64,000 bases of DNA. Origin: an alpha proteobacterium BAL199 (GTDB lineage: Bacteria; Pseudomonadota; Alphaproteobacteria; Thalassobaculales; Thalassobaculaceae). The stretch lies in assembly GCA_000171835.1 (NCBI GenBank), contig ABHC01000024.1:1-64000 (forward strand), written 5' to 3'. This document shows, piece after piece, positions 16,945 through 25,317 of this stretch. The position numbers were made by a program, and so were the translations under genes. Position 1 is the stretch's first letter. Each line of letters opens with the position of its first letter. The notes beneath the pieces are model-generated. The model saw only the letters and a program-made list of their open reading frames with translations, made no database searches and was not told the DNA's origin.

Positions 16945-17517
16945 TCACCGTGCCGTGTCCATTGCGCGTCCGAGCGCGAGAGCGAAGCTGGCGGCGAAGC
17001 CACCGGCGACCACGCGCTCGACCGTCGCCGCGAACCCGAAGCGGGGCGCCACCGACACCTGCCTGCGCAGACGGTACAGCGCCTCGATCCTGTCGCCCTT
17101 GCGCTCGAACACCGAGCCGGCGCGGTAGAAGACGTTCTTGCGGCGCAGCAGCGGTGCGATCCACTGGCTCCGCGGCACCACCCGGGTCTTGTGCACGGCG
17201 GCGAGCCGGCCTGCCGGGATGGGGCGGGCATCGGGCTTCGGGCCGCCGGTCTCCTGCGCCACCATGAAGGCGTCGCGCGAGAAGACCCGGGCAGCCGGCT
17301 TCGACTTCTTCGCGGGCTCGACCGTGATGCCGCGAGCCACCCACGGACGACGGAGCGTGAATCGGCCGGGCAGTTCCTTGCGCACATCGTCGCGGGCGGC
17401 GTAGGCGACCGAGGTCAGCGCTCGGGCCGTGGCGAACGGCACCTGCCGGCGCTCAAGATCGGACAGTGCCGCGACCGCTCGGTCCAGCGTGTGCGCGACG
17501 GAGAGTTCAACCGGCAT
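16945..17517 (-). CDS. Phage minor tail protein Z-like (tail completion)
   Basis: 190 aa. The start is the ATG at 17,517, overlapping the stop of the preceding 69-aa gene; a longer frame exists upstream. The sequence PFATARALTSVAYAARDDVR, GRFTLRRPWVARGITVEPA and the basic middle are typical of the lambda gpZ / HK97 gp10-like group, which finishes the tail or neck during assembly. It is odd to find it upstream of a methyltransferase and far from any capsid or tail gene. The direct repeats around it suggest a moved or isolated module. Confidence 0.65.
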   Translation of the reverse strand: MPVELSVAHTLDRAVAALSDLERRQVPFATARALTSVAYAARDDVRKELPGRFTLRRPWVARGITVEPAKKSKPAARVFSRDAFMVAQETGGPKPDARPIPAGRLAAVHKTRVVPRSQWIAPLLRRKNVFYRAGSVFERKGDRIEALYRLRRQVSVAPRFGFAATVERVVAGGFAASFALALGRAMDTAR

Positions 17518-17716
17518 CAGTTGACTTCCGGCGTCGGCGCGGGGCCTCGGGCTCGACCGGGGTGTCGGCGTCACCGGCATCGACCACGACGGCAGCCTGC
17601 AGCCGGAGCAACCGCGCCGCAGTGGTGTCGGCCACGGTGACCGTCAGCCCCGGCATGAACTGGCGCGTGGTGCCGCCATCGGCGACAACCGCCGGACGCG
17701 TGATGCGAAGTTGCAT
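17507..17716 (-). CDS. Small phage protein, 69 aa
   Basis: Starts at the ATG 17,716 (MQLRITRPAVVADGG). It has a short beta-rich N-terminal half (FMPGLTVTVADTTAARLLRL) and a basic Pro/Arg tail. I do not recognise a family, though short proteins of this look often precede head-tail joining genes. It overlaps the gpZ-like gene by 11 bases, so the two are translated together. Confidence 0.55.
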   Translation of the reverse strand: MQLRITRPAVVADGGTTRQFMPGLTVTVADTTAARLLRLQAAVVVDAGDADTPVEPEAPRRRRKSTDAG

Positions 17717-17818
17717 GGTGATGGTCCTCGGGGAGACAAGGATCGAAGAGGCAGCGACCCAGCTTTCGCTCGCGTCTCTCCCGATCCTGCCGGGAATCCT
17801 ATGTATTCCCGGTTGATC

Positions 17819-17885
17819 TGTCTCAGCCAAAAATGTCTCACTAGGTTCTGTTGTAGTTCAATAAGTTAGACGGCATTCTCTGGAC
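17819..17885. repeat. Direct repeat B flanking the tail-gene pair
   Basis: Second copy of the repeat described at 16,876-16,942: TGTCTCAGC, then TGTCTCAC 15 bases on, then AGGTT and CAATAAGTT. It overlaps the last codons and stop of the DUF6362 gene. Confidence 0.6.
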
Positions 17886-18287
17886 CTGGACACGCTGTGG
17901 GCTGCGCCCGTGCCGGCCGTTCAGCCGCCAGGCGATGAAGGCGAGCCCGTACTTCCAGCGCCGGTCGGCGGTCGCCCGGCTGACGGCAAAGCGCCAGCAG
18001 ATGGGCTTCCAGGGCGTACCCTCGGCGCGTGCCCAGACGAGCTTGGCGACCTCGGGCTCCAACCACTGGAGCCAGGGCAGCGCCTCCTCCATCCTGCTGA
18101 TCGCAGCCGACGTGGGCGGCGGGCGTCGCAGGCGCCGCGGCTCCTGGCCAACCAGGTCGGCGAACTCGTGGACCATCTGCGGCCAAGTGTTGAAGTAGCC
18201 CCGCACCTTCACCTCGGGCAGCCGCTTCAGCACGTCGGCCGCCTCGACGAGCCGCTCCTCGACGAGCGCCGCGGTCCAGCCGGTCAT
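17841..18287 (-). CDS. DUF6362 family phage protein
   Basis: 148 aa from ATG 18,287, overlapping the upstream gene by four bases. It carries RGYFNTWPQMVHEFADLVGQ, a PTSAAISRMEEALPWLQWLEP stretch and a helix-turn-helix-like WKPICWRFAVSRATADRRWKYGLAFIAWRLNG segment. The family is phage-associated, of unknown role, and the HTH suggests DNA binding. Its final codons lie inside direct repeat B, which may have replaced the native end. Confidence 0.65.
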   Translation of the reverse strand: MTGWTAALVEERLVEAADVLKRLPEVKVRGYFNTWPQMVHEFADLVGQEPRRLRRPPPTSAAISRMEEALPWLQWLEPEVAKLVWARAEGTPWKPICWRFAVSRATADRRWKYGLAFIAWRLNGRHGRSPQRVQVQRMPSNLLNYNRT

Positions 18288-18505
18288 CGCGCACCCGCCT
18301 TGGCCGGTGTGCGTCCCTTGGACGGGAGTCGTCCGTAGAGCTTCTCGCCGAGCTGGCGCAGCAGCTCGCGCTCTGGCCAGCTCAGGCGCTCGTCGTCGAC
18401 AGAGACGGCCAGCACACCCTGATCGCGCCAGCCGTCGCGCTTCACGCGATCCGGATCGCGCCGCTCGCCGCCGTAGCCTTTCGGCATGAACCGCATCCCG
18501 GTCAT
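18284..18505 (-). CDS. Small basic phage protein, 73 aa
   Basis: No recognised domain. A basic N-terminus (MPKGYGGERRDPDRVKRDGW) precedes VLAVSVDDERLSWPERELLRQLGEKLYG. It overlaps genes on both sides by four bases, so it is part of a tightly coupled leftward operon. The start could also be the Met seven codons in. Confidence 0.5.
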   Translation of the reverse strand: MTGMRFMPKGYGGERRDPDRVKRDGWRDQGVLAVSVDDERLSWPERELLRQLGEKLYGRLPSKGRTPAKAGAR

Positions 18506-19029
18506 GCGGCGGACCCCTTGCCGCCTTTCGCCATGGCCTGACGAACCTGTTCGGCCCGGCGCCGGTTCCGGTCATTGTCGAGGTCGATCTGGCTCAACCC
18601 CGTCTCGTGATCGACATGGCTGCCTTCGCCGTGGCGCGCCCAGGCGATCAGGGTGTTGGCGATCCTGCCCTGCATCTGCAGCAGGGCACTCTGCGTCGAG
18701 GTGGCAATCAGGGGGGCGAGGTATCTCGTCAGGAACGGCAGCCAGTCGGTTGGGTTCAGGATGACGACCTGCTCGACGAGGCCAAGGGGGTCCTCGATCA
18801 GGACAAGGATGCCGTTCCTCTCGCTCGGCCAGAAGCGGATTTCGAGGCCGGTGCTGGCCGTGCAGTCCTCCGTCAGCAGCGTGTATTCGCAATCGAGAAC
18901 ACGCTCGAGGGCGCAATGCCAATCGAAGCGTTCCGTCTGGCTGAGGCTTTGGGCCTCATGATACCAATCGGGAAGATCCACATCGTGGAAGCGCCCGGCG
19001 TCGTAGACACGCATTCTGTCGAACATCAT
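18502..19029 (-). CDS. Phage protein of unknown function, 175 aa
   Basis: Starts at ATG 19,029 or 19,026, overlapping the helicase stop. It is acidic, with a central beta-rich part (LEIRFWPSERNGILVLIEDPLG) and a helical C-terminus (GRIANTLIAWARHGEG, then RRRAEQVRQAMAKGGKG). I do not recognise it. Position suggests an accessory replication or packaging role, but nothing in the sequence proves one. Confidence 0.5.
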   Translation of the reverse strand: MMFDRMRVYDAGRFHDVDLPDWYHEAQSLSQTERFDWHCALERVLDCEYTLLTEDCTASTGLEIRFWPSERNGILVLIEDPLGLVEQVVILNPTDWLPFLTRYLAPLIATSTQSALLQMQGRIANTLIAWARHGEGSHVDHETGLSQIDLDNDRNRRRAEQVRQAMAKGGKGSAA

Positions 19030-21581
19030 GCGTCTATCTCCTCTGTGGGTTCGGGGTGAGCAGATCGCCGCAGAGCGACAAGCTCTGCGGCCTCCAGCCG
19101 GGCAGACAGCGCATCGAGCGCGGCCCGGCGGGCAGCGAGGACAGCCTGCATGCTGGCGGTCAGGCGGGATGCGAGGGTGTCGAGGTGCGCGGCGTCGGAT
19201 GGACCATTGGACTCGGATGCGTCGCTGTTGCATCCCGTCAGCATGAAGCTGGCGAGCGGCCCGAGGCGGTTGGTGAGCCAGGCTTCCGGATCGGGGATGC
19301 GGGAGAGATCGACGCGGGCGGACCGGGCGCGATGGCCGGCCCCCTCCGGGCGATAGGTCACCTCCGCGGAGGAGTGTGACATTTGGCTATTATAGAGATC
19401 CCTATAATAGCAGTTTGTCACACTCCTCGACCGATCCTGCCGGGCTGCGGCGGCCGTGGACCAGAGCTCCGGGAAGCAGTCCGCCATGTCGGCGGCGTTC
19501 TCGAGCACGATGCCGGTGAGCGCCATCAGGTCGCGCCGAGTCGGGCGGAGGTCGGACCAGGGCACCAGAGCATCGACGGTGACCGGCAGGACCACATCCG
19601 TGAGCAGGTCGATCTCGAGCGGGGTGGCGGCGTTGCGGTTGACGCCGCGCCCGCGGCCCATGGCCTGGATCAGCTCGCCTTCGCAGATGCACCAGCGCAC
19701 GGCCTCGGCGATGGGATCGGAATGTTCCTCCATCGCGAGCGGCGCGGTCCGTTCGCCCGCGAGCCGCACGCGGCGCTCGACCATCGGATACCACCAGCCC
19801 GCGTCCTCCGGGTTCGGCGCTGGCACGCGGCCGGTCAGGGCCATCGCGATCAACTCGACCGTGCGCGGCGCGGGAAGCGTGCGGCCGAGGACCACCATGC
19901 CGCCGATCCCGCCCCAGTGGTCGAGCCCGCTCAGCGCGTTGAAATGCACCGCCTCGACCCTTGGCGGCAGGCCGGCGGACCTGAGCGCATCGATCGCCGC
20001 CTTCTGCCCGACCACCAGCAGATCGATGGCCTGGCCGGGGCGATGGCATTGCCGGGCCCGGAGATCGATCCAGGCGCGGAGATCGCGCAGCCTGCTCGCG
20101 GCGGCCTTGCGGTCCCGCTCGGGTGCGTCGGCGGAGGGCGTCATGGCGCGGGCCGAGGTCGGGCTGCCAGTGGCCTGGCGGACACGGACATGGGGCTGGC
20201 GCGCGGCGACGGTCGCGCCGATATCGATCCGCGGCAGGTAGGTCTGGACGAGTTCCGGGCGCAGCGTCGCGTCGAGATGCAGGATCGGCACCTGGGCCGC
20301 CCAGCCTTTCCTCATTGTGCTGCGCCAGCGCAGGCGGAGCGCGCGGACGGAGCCGGCCTCGGTCATCTCGTGGACGAGCTCGGCACCGGCGGCGTCGTGG
20401 CCGTTCTCCAGCGCCTCGGCGAGGATCAGCCAGAGCGTGGCGCAGCGCCCGGGCGGCGCCCATGGCTCGCCCGCTTGCGGCAGGACCGCCTCGATCCGCT
20501 TGCGCCGCTCGACCGGCGACATGCCAGGGCGGAGACCGGCATCGCGCATCCGGCGGCGTTCGAGTGTGGCGGCATGGCGGCAGTCGTCCGAGGTGAGACC
20601 GACGGCTTCCAGAAGGCCGAGGCGCAGCGGACCCGGCTCCGTGACCCGCAGCGCCTTGCAGAGCCGCTCCCGCGCGGCGATCAGATCGGCTGTCGCGCCC
20701 ACATCCATCTTTGCCTTGCCGGTGTAGCAGGTGAGCGAGGTGCGACCGGGCTCCAACCCGTCCTGCGTCAGCGTCGCCTTGCCGTCGAGACCGCGCAGGC
20801 CCGACTGCCAGAAGGCCTCGTCGATGACGAGCAGTCCGACCGCGCCGATGGCCTCGGGCTTCATGTGAAAGAGGCTGTCATGGGCGCAGACGACGACCTG
20901 CGCCGCCTGCGCCAGCGGCTTCTGGCGCTGGTAGCCGCAGTCGTGGAACCAGGGGCAGAGCAGCAGTTCGGCCCCGTTCTTGACCTTGCAGCAGCTCTGC
21001 TCGACAGGATGCTCGATCTCGAGCGCGTCGAAGGTGGCCTCGGTGTCGAGGCACATGAGCCGATCGGGATTGTCGTCGGTGGGATCGGGCGCGGTGCGGC
21101 CCTTCCAGAGCATGGCGCTGAGCCCGAGCGCTTTGAGCTCCGTGACCTGCTCGACGCCTAGATCGTGGCGCGGGACGGCGTAGACGACCTTGCGCGTGCC
21201 GAGCCCGCCCGAGCCGATCAGTTCGGCGATGGCGGCGCGCGCGCTCGAGGTCTTTCCGAGGCCCACATCGACCGGCAGGCCGAGTAGCGGCGGTAGGGCG
21301 GCCCGCTCCACGATGTTGAAATCCAGCGGGTCGCGGTCCGTGTCGGGTTTTTTTGCCTCCTCCTGCGCCGCCGCGACAGCGGCCCAGTAGTCCGGGATCG
21401 CGGCCATGAAACCGGCGATGGCATCGGCCAGGCTGGCGCGCGCCTCCTCGGGCGTGAGAAACGGCACGGGATAGGTCGGCGGTGGCGGCGATATCTTGGC
21501 GGCACCAGCCACCACCGCCGCAACGGCGTCCGGCCCCTCGGCGCAGAAAAGGTCGTTGGCGTCGCCGGGGTTCTCCGGCAC
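19026..21581 (-). CDS. Phage superfamily-2-like helicase/ATPase
   Basis: 851 aa from a GTG start; no in-frame ATG lies upstream in the gap to the DUF2924 gene, so the start is uncertain. A P-loop LPVDVGLGKTSSARAAI and a DEAH-like LLVIDEAFWQSGL define an SF2-type ATPase. Cysteines in QSCCKVKNGAELLLCPWFHDCGY suggest an iron-sulfur or zinc site between them. Motif VI-like residues lie at ELIQAMGRGRGVNRN. The gene belongs to the prophage replication operon and probably unwinds DNA at the phage origin. It is intact. Confidence 0.7.
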   Translation of the reverse strand: MPENPGDANDLFCAEGPDAVAAVVAGAAKISPPPPTYPVPFLTPEEARASLADAIAGFMAAIPDYWAAVAAAQEEAKKPDTDRDPLDFNIVERAALPPLLGLPVDVGLGKTSSARAAIAELIGSGGLGTRKVVYAVPRHDLGVEQVTELKALGLSAMLWKGRTAPDPTDDNPDRLMCLDTEATFDALEIEHPVEQSCCKVKNGAELLLCPWFHDCGYQRQKPLAQAAQVVVCAHDSLFHMKPEAIGAVGLLVIDEAFWQSGLRGLDGKATLTQDGLEPGRTSLTCYTGKAKMDVGATADLIAARERLCKALRVTEPGPLRLGLLEAVGLTSDDCRHAATLERRRMRDAGLRPGMSPVERRKRIEAVLPQAGEPWAPPGRCATLWLILAEALENGHDAAGAELVHEMTEAGSVRALRLRWRSTMRKGWAAQVPILHLDATLRPELVQTYLPRIDIGATVAARQPHVRVRQATGSPTSARAMTPSADAPERDRKAAASRLRDLRAWIDLRARQCHRPGQAIDLLVVGQKAAIDALRSAGLPPRVEAVHFNALSGLDHWGGIGGMVVLGRTLPAPRTVELIAMALTGRVPAPNPEDAGWWYPMVERRVRLAGERTAPLAMEEHSDPIAEAVRWCICEGELIQAMGRGRGVNRNAATPLEIDLLTDVVLPVTVDALVPWSDLRPTRRDLMALTGIVLENAADMADCFPELWSTAAAARQDRSRSVTNCYYRDLYNSQMSHSSAEVTYRPEGAGHRARSARVDLSRIPDPEAWLTNRLGPLASFMLTGCNSDASESNGPSDAAHLDTLASRLTASMQAVLAARRAALDALSARLEAAELVALRRSAHPEPTEEIDA

Positions 21582-21642
21582 GGCGAGGCGATCGCGCAGC
21601 GCAGGCGGCGCGGCATGTCCCTGGCAGCGTCGGGAGACCGGC

Positions 21643-22155
21643 TCATCGGTCGTCCCTCCGGGCTTCGCGCAGGCCGAAGAAGCGGTAGCCGTTCCATTGA
21701 GTGCCGGTGATTGCCCGCGCCGCCGCCGACAGCGATTTGAATTTGCGCCCCTGCAAGTCGAAGCCGTCCTTCATCACCGTGACGGTGTGCTCCACACCGT
21801 CCCATTCGCGAACCAGCCGGGTGCCGATGACCGGGTTTCGGGAATCCGCGATGATCGCCTTGCGGCCGATCTTTCCGTCGATCTCGTCGGCCAGTAGATC
21901 CAGCGTCCGCCGCGTCTCGCGCGAAAGCCCGCCGAGGGTGAGTTCCTGGATCCGGTAACCGAGCCTGAGTTCGAGGTAACTGCGGCTGTTGTTCGGGGCG
22001 GGCGTGCCGAAGAGGCTTTCCCACTTCGCCTTCAGCTCGACCACCGTCATTCGCTTCAGTGCCGCAAGCTGCGCCACCACGCTCTCGTCCGCCGCGTTGC
22101 GTTCGCCCGGCCGCCATGGCGCGGCGTCAGGCTTTCTCTTTGTTCCTGGCATCAT
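21643..22155 (-). CDS. DUF2924 domain protein
   Basis: 170 aa. The DUF2924 core reads MTVVELKAKWESLFGTPAP, NSRSYLELRLGYRIQELTLGG and a C-terminal LQGRKFKSLSAAARAITGTQWNGYRFFGL segment. DUF2924 is widespread in alphaproteobacterial prophages and often next to recombinases; the C-terminal part resembles a small DNA-binding repeat. It overlaps the upstream 74-aa gene and has GGAGGG before its double ATG. Confidence 0.8.
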   Translation of the reverse strand: MMPGTKRKPDAAPWRPGERNAADESVVAQLAALKRMTVVELKAKWESLFGTPAPNNSRSYLELRLGYRIQELTLGGLSRETRRTLDLLADEIDGKIGRKAIIADSRNPVIGTRLVREWDGVEHTVTVMKDGFDLQGRKFKSLSAAARAITGTQWNGYRFFGLREARRDDR

Positions 22156-22376
22156 TTCCCTCCAACTCGGTTGCTCGGTTTGCGACGACCAACACGGCGT
22201 TTAAGGGCGAGAATGTCGAATGAACTGTCTTCGCCAGGTGCAGATAAAGAACTGGACTGTTCCGGCAGGATACGCTTCAGACCCGCGGCAAGAATGAGCG
22301 CAAGTTCATTGAGGCGTTCGTCCGCCGACATGCGGTCGGAAGGCACGGGGTTGGGGCCGGAGAGGATGTCGTGCAT
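22152..22376 (-). CDS. Small hypothetical phage protein, 74 aa
   Basis: Start at ATG 22,376 (MHDILSGPNPVPSDRMSAD). A helix (RLNELALILAAGLKRIL) is followed by a basic C-terminus. It overlaps the DUF2924 start by four bases. It resembles short proteins that precede DUF2924 in other prophages, but I assign no function. Confidence 0.5.
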   Translation of the reverse strand: MHDILSGPNPVPSDRMSADERLNELALILAAGLKRILPEQSSSLSAPGEDSSFDILALKRRVGRRKPSNRVGGK

Positions 22377-22507
22377 GGAGACCGTTCGCAATCAGAATCG
22401 CTAGGCAAACGCTTAACCGTGAACGATATATAATCAATATAAATCAGTAAGTTATCGTGGTTCCTCAAAATCATTAGAAGCGATGCGCAAGCGACAGTCG
22501 ACCGAGA
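22377..22507 (-). promoter_or_regulatory. AT-rich leader of the second leftward prophage operon
   Basis: A 131-base gap between recD2 and the 74-aa gene. Its core (about 22,423-22,455) is strongly AT-rich (GATATATAATCAATATAAATC), unlike the GC-rich flanks, and nearly self-complementary. A leftward promoter or operator is likely here. Confidence 0.4.
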
Positions 22508-24182
22508 TCACTGAGCTGTCAGCTCGCCGCCGACCTTCGCGCCGAGCCATTCGTCCAGCTTTGACCACCGCCGCCGGCCCGAGATGTTTTTCACCGCAAT
22601 GGCGACAGCTTTCTTCTGCCCGACCAGCACGACCAGACGTTTGCCACGCGTGACGCCGGTATAGAGAAGGTTCCGCTGCAGCATGGCGTAGTGCTGCGTC
22701 ATGACCGGGATGACGACCGCGGGATATTCCGACCCCTGGGATTTGTGGATCGTGGCTGCGTAAGCAGGAACCAGGGTGTCGAGCTCGCCGAAGCCATAGG
22801 TGACGGTGCGGCCGTCGAAGCTGGCGGTGAGCTCGCCGTCAACACCTGACCCGGACCGACCGAGGGCAGCTGGTCGATATCGCCGACGATCAGCAGTGCG
22901 GCCTTGTCCGGAACCGCGCGCATCAATGCCTGCATCAGCATGACGTCGACCATGGAGGTTTCGTCGACGACCAGAAGGTCGCAGTCGAGCGGGTTGTCGC
23001 CGTTGCGCTTGAAGCCGCCGCCCTTGGGGTCGATCTCCAGCAGGCGGTGGATGGTCTTCGCCTCGAAACCGGTCGCCTCGGTCATGCGCTTGGCAGCACG
23101 GCCGGTGGGTGCACAGAGCAACAGGTCGAGGCCCTTTGCTGACAGGATGCGCAGGATGGAATTGACGATGGTGGTTTTGCCGACGCCGGGCCCGCCGGTG
23201 ATCACAACGACTTTCGACATGAGGGCCAGCCGAATCGCGGCGACCTGACTTTCGGCCAGCGACAGACCGGTCTTCTCTTCGACCCAGGATAGTGCCTTCG
23301 CGGGGTCGATCCAGGGCCAGGGCAAGTTGCCGTTCGCCAGGCGCAGTATCCGGTCGGCGATGACCTGTTCGGCCCTGTAGAGTCCACCGAGAAAGATGCA
23401 CGCCGCTTCGCCGACCGTGTCGGCGACGACGGTGCCGTCCGCGAGTTCGAGATCCATCGCGGTCATAACCAGCCCCTTGTCGACCTCCAGCAACTCGACG
23501 GCGAGTGGCACCAGTTCGTCGGTGGGCAAGCCGCAGTGACCCTCGTCCATGGCCTCGGTGAGCGCATAGGAAATTCCCGCCCGAACCCGAATCATCGCGG
23601 TCTTCTCGATGCCGAGTTTCATGGCGATGGCGTCGGCGGTCTTGAAGCCGATGCCGCGGATGTCGCGGGCCAGCCGATAGGGGTTCTCGGTCATGACCTG
23701 AACGGCATCGGCGCCGTAGGTCTTGTAGATTCGCACTGCCCTGGCCGTGCCAACGCCATGGCTGTGCAAGAACACCATGATCTCGCGGACGATCTTCTGC
23801 TCGGCCCAGGCATCGGTGATGCGTTTGGCGCGCACCTGGCCAATCCCCGTGACCTCCCGCAACCGGGCGGGCGCGGCCTCGATGACGTCGAACACCTTCT
23901 CGCCGAACGCCTTGACCAATTTCCTGGCGTAGACCGGGCCGATGCCGCGGATCATGCCGGAGCCGAGGTATTTCTCGATGCCATCAATGGAAGTCGGTGC
24001 CGAGGTGCGCATGAAGCGGGCCTTGAACTGCTGACCATGGGTATGGTCGTTGACCCATTCCCCTGACGCAGTGACCCACTCGCCGGCGGCGATGGTGGCG
24101 GCATGTCCGACGACAGTGATCAGTTCGCGATGGCCGCGAGCCTTGATGCGGAGAACACAGAAGCCGTTTTCCGCATTATGAA
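22508..24182 (-). pseudogene. recD2: RecD2-like SF1 helicase, main part, with internal deletion
   Basis: RecD2/TraA-type helicase from HNAENGFCVLRIKARGHREL through helix-hairpin-helix repeats and a P-loop (VITGGPGVGKTTIVNSIL) to DLLVVDETSMVDV and VGDIDQLPSVGPGQVL. At about 22,840 the frame jumps. The next residues in register belong near the C-terminus (DGELTASFDGRTVTYGFGEL, then ATIHKSQGSEYPAVVIP and LLYTGVTRGKRLVVLVGQ). Roughly 130 codons between motifs III and V are missing, with a frameshift. The first 26 codons lie 2.8 kb away at 26,994-27,072, separated by a mobile unit. The helicase cannot be made. Confidence 0.88.
24178..24182. repeat. 5-bp direct repeat ATGAA, left end of recD2 insertion
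   Basis: ATGAA here and again at 26,989-26,993 are the recD2 bases duplicated on either side of the 2,806-bp insert. Removing the insert with one copy joins the codons for VTFH and NAENG in frame, matching RecD2. A third ATGAA stands just left of the IS1380 element (25,313-25,317). Confidence 0.75.
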
Positions 24183-24452
24183 GGCACAATCCTCAAAACC
24201 AAGTCAGGCAAAGCCTTTTCTGCTGCTGCTATGACCAACTGGTTCTGGCTGCTTTACAAAGATTTGGGCTTTGAGGGATGTAGCAGCCATAGCGGAAGAC
24301 GTAGTGCGATTACACGATGGGCAAGGAACATCACAGCAGCGGGTGGGTCATTGCGGGATGTGCAGCAGCTCGCACGGCATAGCAGCTTGCAAATGACACA
24401 GAAATACATTGAAGTCAGTGAAGGTGCGATGAAACGAGTGGTTGGCAGATGA
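24183..24452 (+). pseudogene. Tyrosine recombinase (integrase) C-terminal fragment
   Basis: The open frame enters from the junction (GTILKTKSGKAF) and continues SHSGRRSAITRWA, VQQLARHSSLQMTQKYIEV. These supply the HxxR, the second His and the nucleophilic Tyr of the phage-integrase family, but the first catalytic Arg and the DNA-binding domain are missing. Codon use and base composition are AT-richer than the surrounding phage. It ends in ATGA overlap with the SEL1 gene. Confidence 0.85.
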
Positions 24453-25276
24453 AACCACTTCTTACAACGCTGGTGATTTTGACGGGCTTAATCGGCTCGG
24501 GCGGGGCTGTGTGGGCTGATGCGCAAAGCGATGCTGTTAAAGGCTGGGAGGCTGAACAGGCTGGTGACTATGTTGAAGCAGTGAAGTGGTATCGCAAGGC
24601 TGCTGAGCAGGGAGATGCGGTTGCGCAGAACAATCTTGGTGTGATGTACAAAAAGGGCAGGGGCGTCACTCAGGATTATGCTGAAGCGGTGAAGTGGTAT
24701 CGCAAGGCGGCTCAGCAGGGGTATGCAAGGGCGCAGTCCAATCTTGGTTGGATGTATCGCAACGGCAACGGCGTTCCTCAGGATAAGATTACTGCTCATA
24801 TGTGGTACAATATCTCTGCTTCTAATGGGTTTTTGGGAGCTGTAGACCCTAGGGATAAAGTAGCTAAAACGCTAACGGTAGAGCAGCTTGTAAAAGCTAA
24901 TGAACAAGAAGAAAGGTGTATAGGTAACTCCAACTCTACTTATTTTGGTAAGGTCATCGCTTACAGGGATTGTGACACAAAGGCTAAATCGTGGTGGAAG
25001 ATTCTATATGAAATAGAGTCAGGACCCGACAATAATCTTCTCATAATTGGGCTTTTAATCGTATTTGGGCTCCTTCCTTCGATTGCCATCCTTGTTGTGC
25101 TGATAAAAAAGCGCGACTCGTTATCGTGGAATACGGGTTCTTCTTGGAATTTTGGATCATATAAATCCACTTTATCGCCAAAAGATTTTCGCTCGGCACA
25201 TAAATGGTTTTTTTTAGTTCTGTTTGTATTAGCGGTGTTTATTTTGTTTTTGAAAGCAACAGAAGAAATACCTTGA
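24449..25276 (+). CDS. Secreted/membrane SEL1-repeat protein
   Basis: 275 aa. A signal peptide (LLTTLVILTGLIGSGGAVWA) precedes two clear Sel1-like repeats (DYVEAVKWYRKAAEQGDAVA, DYAEAVKWYRKAAQQGYARA) and a third partial one with HMWYNISASNG. A Cys pair region (ERCIGNSN, AYRDCDTKAK) follows, then two transmembrane helices (NLLIIGLLIVFGLLPSIAIL and WFFLVLFVLAVFILFLKA). Sel1 repeats mediate protein binding. The repeats should face the periplasm with the C-terminal domain anchored in the inner membrane. Composition is markedly AT-rich, so the gene was acquired. Its ATG overlaps the integrase fragment stop. Function unknown; cargo of a mobile unit. Confidence 0.75.
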   Translation: MKPLLTTLVILTGLIGSGGAVWADAQSDAVKGWEAEQAGDYVEAVKWYRKAAEQGDAVAQNNLGVMYKKGRGVTQDYAEAVKWYRKAAQQGYARAQSNLGWMYRNGNGVPQDKITAHMWYNISASNGFLGAVDPRDKVAKTLTVEQLVKANEQEERCIGNSNSTYFGKVIAYRDCDTKAKSWWKILYEIESGPDNNLLIIGLLIVFGLLPSIAILVVLIKKRDSLSWNTGSSWNFGSYKSTLSPKDFRSAHKWFFLVLFVLAVFILFLKATEEIP

Positions 25277-25313
25277 AGTCAGTGAGGACGCGTTGAAAAG
25301 AGTGGTGGGATGA
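25260..25313 (+). repeat. Second copy of the integrase 3' end
   Basis: Frame reads QKKYLEVSEDALKRVVG then TGA, closely matching the end of the upstream fragment (QKYIEVSEGAMKRVVGR, stop). The two copies are imperfect direct repeats of about 55 bases, 860 bases apart, with the SEL1 gene between them. The SEL1 frame terminates inside this repeat. Confidence 0.8.
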
Positions 25314-25317
25314 TGAA

